Source: Streptomyces blattellae (GTDB lineage Bacteria > Actinomycetota > Actinomycetes > Streptomycetales > Streptomycetaceae). Taken from it: DNA of 64,000 nucleotides. Location: positions 62,001 to 126,000 of the forward strand of contig NZ_WJBG01000213.1 in the NCBI RefSeq assembly GCF_009709555.1, read 5' to 3'. Positions within the stretch are counted from its first letter, which is position 1; every line of letters starts with the position of its first letter. A program made the position numbers and the translations under genes. Below the pieces are notes generated by a model. It searched no databases and was not told the origin of the DNA. It worked only from the letters and a program-made list of their open reading frames with translations. Below are positions 58,284-64,000 of this stretch, piece after piece.

Positions 58284-59684
58284 ATGGCCACCGAGCCCGA
58301 ACCCACTCCAGTCGTCGACTTCCTGTGCGAGCACAGCCCCAGCAAGAGCCGCGTCATGGCCCTGATCGGTCCCTACCACGGCGCTCGTTCCCTCACCGCA
58401 GTGCTGACCTGCAAGGACAAGCACCACGCCTACCAAGCGGTCCAGCTGCTGCGCCGCGCACTGGCCTCCCGCGACACCGCCGTCGTCATGGAGGACCTGA
58501 ACGCTCTGGCCGCCGCGCTGCCCGACGCCCCCGCCAGCTCCTTGCGCGCGGCGACGGCCCACGCAGCCTCAGGAGCATGGCCCGCCCCCGCAGGCACGAC
58601 ATTCTGCCCACCTGACGAAGAGCTCGGAGAGGACGAGGACGCGCAAGTCGACGAGGCCCCCACCACACCGGGGTCAGAAACGCCTGACGGCGCGCGTCTG
58701 AAGGAGCTGCCGGGCAAGGTCGTACGCATCACTCATCTGCGCGAGTTCCACATCACCGACGAGGACGCGCTCATACGTGCGGCGATCGACGAAGGCTGGG
58801 AGCCGCTGCCCGCGTCCGAGTTGGACGCGGACGATCCACGCGATCTGGTCGGCGCCGTGATGACCCTGACCGAGAGCGGCAGTTGGATCACCGGTGCCGA
58901 CACCCTGGAAGACCAGAGCGAGGCAGGACTGCTGCGCGCAGGGCATGGTGACGAACTCACCGACTGGAGCCCTGTCCCGGTAACCGTCCACTTCCACCAC
59001 GGGTGGCGGCTGCGCCGTGCGGTCCCCGACACGCCAGCCGACGAGGAGCAGCCCGACCTGGTCGCCCTCTTCCCGGTCAAGGAGTGTTCCTGCGGCGACG
59101 AGGACTGCGAGAACTGCGGCTGGCAACTCACCCCGCGCACCGCCGACCTACTCCTGACCGCGTTGAGCGTTCTGGCCGACCAGGCCTACGACGACGCCGA
59201 CGAACTACGGGACCAGCCCGTGACCAAGCAACAGCCCGGCGACTGGGAGCTGTTCACCCGCCTGCCCTCCCTCACCTGGTCCGCCGACCGGAACTGGCGC
59301 CGCCGAATGGCACGAGCCTTCGACGACCTGACCGACGACCTGGAACACGGTCGATGGCCCCAACCCTCATGCACCGCTGAGGAAATGGCCTTGCACCTGG
59401 CGATCGAGGACGCGCCCGGCTACCTGGACGACATCGACACCCGCGACACCGCACACGGCACCCTGCCCGAGCACCGCGACGACTACGACTGGGACGCCTG
59501 CTCCGACCTGTTCTTCCAGGACCACGACGTCCTCATGCTCTTCGATGCACGCCTCGACGGCATCGAGGACCCGGACGGCGACGTGAACCAGCGCCTCGGC
59601 ATGGGAGACCTGCGCACCGCAGCCTGGTTCGAGCCATTCGGATACCCGGACGCCCGGGACCCGGGGCGCGGCTTCCGACGCTGA
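58284..59684 (+). CDS. Island cargo protein, 466 residues, unknown function
   Basis: It starts at ATG 58284 (MATEPEPTPVVDFLCEHSPS). It is highly acidic, with a region rich in Asp/Glu around residues 108-125 (ELGEDEDAQVDEAP). Residues about 133-270 contain LKELPGKVVRITHLREFHIT and LIRAAIDEGWEPLPASELDA. A cysteine cluster CSCGDEDCENCGWQL near residue 270-285 may bind zinc. The last part has many Trp, Asp and His (WTWSADRN-like WSADRNWRRRMARAFDDLTD and HRDDYDWDACSDLFFQDHDV). No transmembrane segment or known domain is recognised. It is followed by a strong terminator, so it is a single transcription unit. A defence or accessory function is possible but not shown. Confidence 0.6.
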   Translation: MATEPEPTPVVDFLCEHSPSKSRVMALIGPYHGARSLTAVLTCKDKHHAYQAVQLLRRALASRDTAVVMEDLNALAAALPDAPASSLRAATAHAASGAWPAPAGTTFCPPDEELGEDEDAQVDEAPTTPGSETPDGARLKELPGKVVRITHLREFHITDEDALIRAAIDEGWEPLPASELDADDPRDLVGAVMTLTESGSWITGADTLEDQSEAGLLRAGHGDELTDWSPVPVTVHFHHGWRLRRAVPDTPADEEQPDLVALFPVKECSCGDEDCENCGWQLTPRTADLLLTALSVLADQAYDDADELRDQPVTKQQPGDWELFTRLPSLTWSADRNWRRRMARAFDDLTDDLEHGRWPQPSCTAEEMALHLAIEDAPGYLDDIDTRDTAHGTLPEHRDDYDWDACSDLFFQDHDVLMLFDARLDGIEDPDGDVNQRLGMGDLRTAAWFEPFGYPDARDPGRGFRR

Positions 59685-59695
59685 CCGCAGCTCTC

Positions 59696-59736
59696 GTGGC
59701 AGCTGCTTCGCCGCTCTTCGGCTGAGCAGCTGCCAC
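59696..59736 (+). terminator. Terminator of the 466-residue cargo gene
   Basis: GTGGCAGCTGCT/AGCAGCTGCCAC arms (12 bp) with a 17-nt loop, 11 bp after the stop codon. Confidence 0.8.
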
Positions 59737-59881
59737 CGCACTTCTGCAGCGCGATCGGCCCCTCGGCGGCATGAGAGGAGCATCCCCGACCAGGCGCTCA
59801 GAGGACCGCACGGGCCCGGTGGACCGTCGGATCACGGCGTCGGGGCCACCCCGCCCGTCCTGGCCGAGGGCCTGGGCCGCC

Positions 59882-60142
59882 CTACCCGTCGCCGCCGACC
59901 GGGAGCCTTGGACGACAGCCCTCTTCGGCCAGCCAGGCGCGGGCCGGTCCGAGCCGTCGTTCACCGCTGAGCCGGTGAAACCGACGCCAGGCGCACTCGT
60001 CACGGGCGAGGACATCCTTGAAGCGCCGAAAGGCGCCTCGGCGTTCGGTGAGGCGGATGAGTTCGACGGGCCCGGCGGTCAGCTCCTCACGCAGGCGGCG
60101 GTCACGCTCCCGCGCCGCCGGCGGATCCGCTGCCGCCCCCAT
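59882..60142 (-). CDS. UPF0158-family-like protein (C-terminal part)
   Basis: This encodes 86 residues from ATG 60142. VELIRLTERRGAFRRFKDVL and RLGPARAWLAEEGCRPRLPV match the conserved end of UPF0158 proteins (RGAFRRFKD...W...RARxWL). Full members are about 130-160 residues, so this gene encodes only the C-terminal half and may be a truncated or split version. It starts 5 bp after the upstream gene, whose product may be the other part. Confidence 0.6.
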   Translation of the reverse strand: MGAAADPPAARERDRRLREELTAGPVELIRLTERRGAFRRFKDVLARDECAWRRFHRLSGERRLGPARAWLAEEGCRPRLPVGGDG

Positions 60143-60147
60143 GACGC

Positions 60148-60444
60148 TCAGCAGCTCCGCGAGTTCCTGCGGCAGGCCCGCAGGCGGTTGGGGTCCGCCA
60201 TCGCCTCCGGATACCGTTCCTCGGCCGCGTCCACCGCGTCGAGGGAGTCATCGAGCGCCGTGGCTCCCACAACCCGAGCCGACCGTCGGCGGTCGGCCCG
60301 GTGCCGGTAGTCCGACGCCGCCTCGGCCATGAACGGGTCCACCGGCAGCCCCTGCTCCGTGGCCCACCGGACCAGCTTGTCGACCAACAGCCCGCACGCC
60401 GCTTCGAACTCCTCCTCGACCCCGGCTTCGTACCGCATCCGCAT
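60148..60444 (-). CDS. Small protein upstream of the UPF0158-like gene
   Basis: This encodes 98 residues from ATG 60444 (MRMRYEAGVEEEFEAACGLL; an ATG at 60486 would add 14 residues). It is helical, with LVRWATEQGLPVDPFMAEAA, SDYRHRADRRRSARVVGATA and AVDAAEERYPEAMADPNRLR. The family is unknown. It ends 5 bp before the UPF0158-like start, so both are in one transcript. It could be the frameshifted N-terminal part of one ancestral gene. Confidence 0.5.
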   Translation of the reverse strand: MRMRYEAGVEEEFEAACGLLVDKLVRWATEQGLPVDPFMAEAASDYRHRADRRRSARVVGATALDDSLDAVDAAEERYPEAMADPNRLRACRRNSRSC

Positions 60445-60699
60445 GAGATCCGCCCCGCCTGACCGCAGCCCTGCTCGCCTCTCCACGCTACCGCCGAACT
60501 GCGACGCACCGCTCTCGGCCGAGGATCAACGGCTCGCCGCCGGCATGTCGTAGTGGCTGCCCGCGCTCACCCTGACCGTCCGGCGACGTATCGCGCATGG
60601 GCGTAGGAGCCCGCGACCTGCTCTCCGAAGAGCCCGAACTCCTCATAGGGGCCCGTCAGCCGGTGCGACCAACCCGGCCCCCGCGCTACATATCGAGAG

Positions 60700-62184
60700 T
60701 CACTCTCCGTGGTACAGGCGGGGCAGGTCGATCAGTTGAATCATGGGGTCGTTCTTTGCGAGGTGATTCAGCTCATCAGTGAAGCCGGTGCCGCTGAAGC
60801 AGTAGAGCCTCGTTGCCTCGGTAGCCGTACCGCTCCTGATCAGGAGGGAACGGATGTGCCGGAGGCGTTCCAGGTGGCCGGCTCCCATCACCTCACTCCA
60901 CTTCGCTTCGCCGATGGCGAGCAGCACCTGGCGACCCTCTTGGCTCTCGCCGTGGACTGCGACGTCAACCTCGTGGCTGGTCCTGGCAGCCGGGTCGTTG
61001 ACGGTCCCGCCGGCGACGCGTGTGACGTGCCCTCCCTGGGTGTCGGGTGCCGCATGCCAGCGGGCCCATTCCCGGCAGACCTGCTCGAAGTGCGGACCGA
61101 CGACTTTGCTGCGGAAGGTGGACTGGGTTCGGCGCCATACGTCGGGCGCCCGCCCGGGGCGTTCCAGATCGCCCCAGGCCGGGCGCATGACCGCGTGGTA
61201 GAAGGTGACGAGCGGTTCGGCGATGCGGTAGGCGGAGCGGTTGCGGCGAAAGGCATCGGCTTCGTGGGTGATCATGCCGACGTCCTGGAGAACGCTCAAC
61301 GGGTGGGCGAGGTCGGTGGACTTGCGTCCCAGGTAGTCGGCGATGCCGCCACGAGCGGCGTTACCGGCGGCGATGGCTGCCAGTACCGAGTGATACAACG
61401 CGGTGTCGTGAAGTTCGGGCTCCTCGGCGAGAAGGTAGCGGGCTTCCCGGAAGAGCGGACGCGCCGGGTTGAGCACCGCACGCACGACCCAGGCATCGAA
61501 GTCGTCCGGCCCGGCAGGGGTGTCCCCCTGGGTGAACTCACGGCGGTAGGCGGGGGTGCCCCCGACGATGGCATTGGTCAGCAACGCCGTGCGCGGGTCG
61601 TCGATCTCCCAGAACTCGGCCGCGAGCCGGAAGTCCAGGGTCGGAACCACGAGTTCGAGTCCGGCTCGGCCACGCAGCGGAGCATTGCCGGACAGCAACC
61701 GGCCCATGAACGACAGCGCGGAGCCGCACAGCAGCAGACGCACGGGAGTGTTGGTGTGCTGGGCAGCAGGGTCCAGAGCGCGCTGGATGATCGAAGGCAG
61801 GGAGGGAGATGCCTTGGCGAGGAAGGGGAACTCGTCGATTACCGCCACGGTGGGGCCGTCGGCGTCGGCGATGCGCATGAGTTCCGCGACCGCCTCGTCC
61901 CAGTGCGCGAAACGGAACGGAGTGGGCTGCCCGCGATAACGGGCGAGTGCCTCACCGAACTGACGCAGGGCGTCGGCCTCGGTGGTCTCGGTGGCGGTGA
62001 ACATGAAGCCGCCACTGGCACGAGCGACGGCGTCGAGCAGGAAGGTCTTGCCCTGCCGGCGGCGACCGGAGACCACACCCAGCGTGGCCCGCGGGCCCGG
62101 CAGGGTGGCGAACCGGGTCAGCTCGGCCCATTCGAAGACACGGTCGAACATCTCGGCGGGCTTGTCCACAGCACCAGCTCCCAC
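60700..62184 (-). CDS. AAA ATPase with C-terminal PD-(D/E)xK-like (DUF234) domain
   Basis: This encodes 494 residues from GTG 62184. It resembles archaeal-type ATPases (PF01637): Walker A LGVVSGRRRQGKTFLLDAVA, Walker B TVAVIDEFPFLA, and sensor-like LLLCGSALSFMGRLLSG. The C-terminal region has HEVDVAVHGESQEGRQVLLA and IGEAKWSEV, a PD-(D/E)xK-type core as in DUF234. Such STAND/DUF234 ATPases are spread on mobile DNA, and several relatives are suspected defence or toxin-like proteins. The promoter is AT-rich and close to the start, so the mRNA looks leaderless. It is the island's largest cargo gene. Confidence 0.8.
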   Translation of the reverse strand: MGAGAVDKPAEMFDRVFEWAELTRFATLPGPRATLGVVSGRRRQGKTFLLDAVARASGGFMFTATETTEADALRQFGEALARYRGQPTPFRFAHWDEAVAELMRIADADGPTVAVIDEFPFLAKASPSLPSIIQRALDPAAQHTNTPVRLLLCGSALSFMGRLLSGNAPLRGRAGLELVVPTLDFRLAAEFWEIDDPRTALLTNAIVGGTPAYRREFTQGDTPAGPDDFDAWVVRAVLNPARPLFREARYLLAEEPELHDTALYHSVLAAIAAGNAARGGIADYLGRKSTDLAHPLSVLQDVGMITHEADAFRRNRSAYRIAEPLVTFYHAVMRPAWGDLERPGRAPDVWRRTQSTFRSKVVGPHFEQVCREWARWHAAPDTQGGHVTRVAGGTVNDPAARTSHEVDVAVHGESQEGRQVLLAIGEAKWSEVMGAGHLERLRHIRSLLIRSGTATEATRLYCFSGTGFTDELNHLAKNDPMIQLIDLPRLYHGE

Positions 62185-62667
62185 ATATAGATGCAGTTAT
62201 TATAGCTGGACTTATTCGCCACATCGAGCTGCCATACCGACTCCGGATCCCGCGAGGCGAACACCAGTGCCGCTGCTTCCAGGCGGTGTGCCCATTGAAG
62301 AGCGCGTACGCACTCACACCCCCGCCCTGACCCCGGACGGCACCACCGGGCCGACGGAACCGCACCCACCTTCCTGCACAGGATTGTGCGACATCGACAA
62401 CCTGGCCGAAGTCAGCACTTCCCGCTCGGACACCCGCCATCAACGCCGGCTGCCGCACTGCAGTTGCACCAACGCGCTCCCCTCCCGCACTCCATTGCCA
62501 ACCAGAACCGATCAGGCAGCGGCGAACTCTCGAAACCACAAGGGTCAGAGGGGCGTCCGCACACACGCCCCGGGGAACCACACCGCCACAACCTCCGACC
62601 TACGCATTGCGCCTGCGCAGGTCAACCGCCGCAGTCCAGCCCGGACGACGCAACATGAATAGCAGAA
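62185..62667. other. Island right-end non-coding region with leaderless promoter
   Basis: TATAAT (minus strand, 62204-62199) lies about 14 bp before the GTG of the ATPase gene, so transcription would begin at or next to the start codon. The rest, to the att hairpin, shows no gene with normal codon bias. It probably holds remnants of element DNA. Confidence 0.55.
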
Positions 62668-62746
62668 AACCCCAGGTCAGAGACCTGACCTGGGGTTCAA
62701 AAAGAGCCGCCTTCGGGATTCGAACCCGAGACCTACGCATTACGAG
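62668..62746 (-). repeat. Attachment-site repeat 2: tRNA-Thr(CGU) 3' part plus hairpin
   Basis: The 43-bp tRNA segment 62704-62746 is identical to 57304-57346. An AACCCCAGGTC/GACCTGGGGTT hairpin lies at 62668-62697. Unlike repeat 1 it has TTT, not CCA, after the acceptor end, as expected for an element-borne attP-type copy. Confidence 0.88.
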
Positions 62747-63035
62747 ACCATGAGGGATCATGTTGCGTAGTGCCTGGTCGTGCTGCTGAGTGACGTTCTG
62801 CCTGATCAGAGCATGTGCGCTGGTTGCTCTGTGCTACCTCGTATTACGTCATCCAAAGGCGTCCGGCCACCGGCTGGCCACCGGGAAGGGCACCACTGGC
62901 GACAAGAAGCGGGTTCACCAGGGTTGTCGGCCTCCCACAGACCTCCTGCGATAACCCTCCCTGTCAGACTCTCGTGAGACATGAGGACAATCGAGTCTTC
63001 TGTTGTCAGTGGGGCGAGAACAGGATCTTTCGAAC
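62747..63035. other. Sequence right of att repeat 2
   Basis: It is related to the sequence right of repeat 1 (shared GGACGCCT, TGCTCTGATC on the minus strand and a TGAGnGATCnTG block beside the repeat). It contains no intact gene and is probably the remains of a second integrated element. Confidence 0.5.
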
Positions 63036-63488
63036 GTGACGCTGAGCGGTGCCGACCTTCAGGCCGGTGTGGCCGATGATGGGGCCGTGGGCAAGAAGAA
63101 GCGCGGCCCCCGTGCGGGCGGGCCAAAGCGGCAGTCCTTCACCGCGGAGTACAAGCTTCGGGTCGTGGAGGAGTACGAGCGGCTGACCGAGCCCGGGGCG
63201 AAGGGCGCGCTGCTGCGCCGGGAGGGTCTGTACCACTCCCACATCGTCGACTGGCGTGCTGCCCGGGATGCCGGAGCGCTGGGTGCGCCGGCCGCCAAAC
63301 CGTCCGGACCGGCGGGATCACTCCCGCAGCGCCGACGGCGGCCCCGCCGCCGAGCGCTGCCCCCGTACCTGCTCCTATTGCCATCAGCGAGTTGGGACGG
63401 AATTGCCATGGTACGTTCCTGCCCACAGTATGGCCTGCGCCACACGCCGCAGGACACTACGCAGCGGCATCGTGCGGGGTCAGCGTGA
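63036..63488 (+). pseudogene. IS3-type transposase OrfA fragment
   Basis: Codons from about 63090 give KRGPRAGGPKRQSFTAEYKL, then RVVEEYERLTEPGAKGALLR, REGLYHSHIVDWRAARDAG. This is the N-terminal helix-turn-helix of IS3-family transposases. The similarity stops near 63310 and the frame runs on into unrelated Pro/Arg-rich and other sequence. No OrfB or inverted repeats are seen, so it is an IS remnant. Confidence 0.75.
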
Positions 63489-63804
63489 TCTTCGGTTCGT
63501 CGTCGGCGACGTCGATATCGATGCGCAGGGTGGCGTCAAGCCCCTTGGACAGCTTGTACAACAGCGTGAGGGTGGGGACCGCGTCGCTTCCCTCGATACG
63601 CGAGATCTTCGCCTGGTCCAGTCCGCACCTCTCGGCGGCCTCGGCCTGGGTCAGACCGAGTTCTTTGCGGCGGTCATAGACCACCACAGCAAGTGCCATC
63701 GCCAGCAGGTTCTCGCGTCGCTCCTGAGCGCGCTCCTCGGACTCGGGGTACCCCTCCCGGATCCGCTTCTCACGCAGGGCCTGCATCCTGGTGTGGCCGC
63801 TCAT
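63457..63804 (-). CDS. XRE-family antitoxin (HigA-like)
   Basis: This encodes 115 residues from ATG 63804, with GGAGG upstream inside the toxin gene. The helix-turn-helix is LGLTQAEAAERCGLDQAKIS followed by RIEGSDAVPTLTLLYKLSKG. The N-terminal helix (MSGHTRMQALREKRIREGYP) resembles HigA-type antitoxins. The toxin stop overlaps this start (ATGA), so the two are co-translated in toxin-first order, as in HigBA. Confidence 0.88.
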   Translation of the reverse strand: MSGHTRMQALREKRIREGYPESEERAQERRENLLAMALAVVVYDRRKELGLTQAEAAERCGLDQAKISRIEGSDAVPTLTLLYKLSKGLDATLRIDIDVADDEPKITLTPHDAAA

Positions 63805-64000
63805 GGCATCCCTCCGTTACTCGCACTCCGGTGAAAGTCGGCATCCGCTGGGCCGTGTTCGGCCTCGCACTGCTTGCGGGCGAGGACCGCGCGGGCGATC
63901 TGCTTCTCCTCGTGTTGCTGGGTTTTGCGGAACCACGTCAAGAAGACGATCCGACGGTCCGGCGCGATCCAGTAGGTGATGCGCGCGTCGATGTCGCCGA
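63801..64000 (-). CDS. RelE/HigB-type toxin, N-terminus beyond window
   Basis: The last 65 codons are visible on the minus strand: DARITYWIAPDRRIVFLTWF, then RKTQQHEEKQIARAVLARKQ and CEAEHGPADADFHRSASNGG. This is the C-terminal half of the Gp49-like HigB toxin family (a ribosome-dependent mRNase). The start is outside the window. The gene directly precedes the antitoxin gene with a 4-bp overlap. Confidence 0.82.
   Translation of the reverse strand, partial: GDIDARITYWIAPDRRIVFLTWFRKTQQHEEKQIARAVLARKQCEAEHGPADADFHRSASNGGMP

Larger units (their letters stand above)
57304..62746. mobile_element. tRNA-Thr(CGU)-targeted integrative island, 5.4 kb
   Basis: It is bounded by two identical 43-bp tRNA 3'-end repeats exactly 5400 bp apart. 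Inside are an excisionase-like gene next to the left repeat, an unknown 466-residue protein, a small UPF0158 pair and a large ATPase. No integrase remains. The sequence just right of each repeat is related (shared blocks GGACGCCT and TGCTCTGATC), which suggests two relatives inserted one after the other at the same tRNA. The intact tRNA is expected beyond 64000. Confidence 0.75.

Overview
The window is a high-GC actinobacterial chromosome segment, almost certainly from a Streptomyces. Codons carry very high third-position GC, many genes start with GTG or TTG, and several families typical of the genus are present: XRE-DUF5753/DUF397 pairs, HelD, XPB, CdgB and DasR-type operators. The order murR-murQ-PTS, groEL2, csp, moaD-thrC, gpgS, otsA/otsB, nagK-nagA, cdgB matches, as I remember it, the S. 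coelicolor SCO4308 to SCO4281 interval read in reverse. Coding is dense, and convergent genes often overlap by 20-30 bp.

The left edge (1-1547) is the lower-GC 5' part of a large serine integrase gene, so a prophage or integrative element abuts the window there. From 1.7 to 56.6 kb the region is mostly core chromosome. It holds a nucleic-acid enzyme block (helicase-associated/WYL protein, XPB helicase, HelD) with two tiny secreted peptides and an odd UPF0114-IstB fusion (2-13 kb). It is followed by cutC and a MurNAc/PTS recycling operon (16-20 kb), a regulatory block with XRE/DUF397, DinB, HTH and Uma2 genes (20-24 kb), and groEL2 with a CIRCE-type promoter plus a cold-shock gene (24-27 kb). 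Next come thrC with a sulfur-carrier gene, glucosyl-3-phosphoglycerate synthase and trehalose genes (27-32 kb), the DasR-controlled GlcNAc operon nagKA (33-35 kb), and the diguanylate cyclase cdgB with BldD-like and CRP-like sites (36-38 kb). The remainder carries envelope, redox and stress genes: terD, a proline-rich stalk protein, an M1 peptidase lipoprotein, ku, a pentapeptide protein, oxidoreductases, a 1081-residue Ig-type secreted protein, a streptomycin-kinase-like gene, and a complete tRNA-Thr(UGU).

The right end (57.3-64.0 kb) is an accretion site. Two identical 43-bp copies of the 3' part of a tRNA-Thr(CGU) gene, each with the adjacent hairpin, lie exactly 5400 bp apart. They enclose an island with an excisionase-like gene but no integrase, an unfamiliar 466-residue protein, a UPF0158 pair, and an AAA/DUF234-like ATPase driven by an apparently leaderless promoter with a perfect TATAAT. 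A second partial element follows, with an IS3-type transposase fragment and a HigB/HigA-like toxin-antitoxin pair running off the window.

Two themes run through the sequence. One is an interspersed intergenic repeat with at least six copies, two of which now supply coding sequence: the N-terminus of NagA and the C-terminus of the PTS permease. The other is a series of short tandem-repeat arrays (11, 17, 22 and 23 bp units) in intergenic regions. The cell-wall sugar theme is coherent: MurQ/PTS and NagK/NagA feed MurNAc and GlcNAc into central metabolism, and DasR-like sites are visible at nagK and, less expectedly, upstream of cutC.
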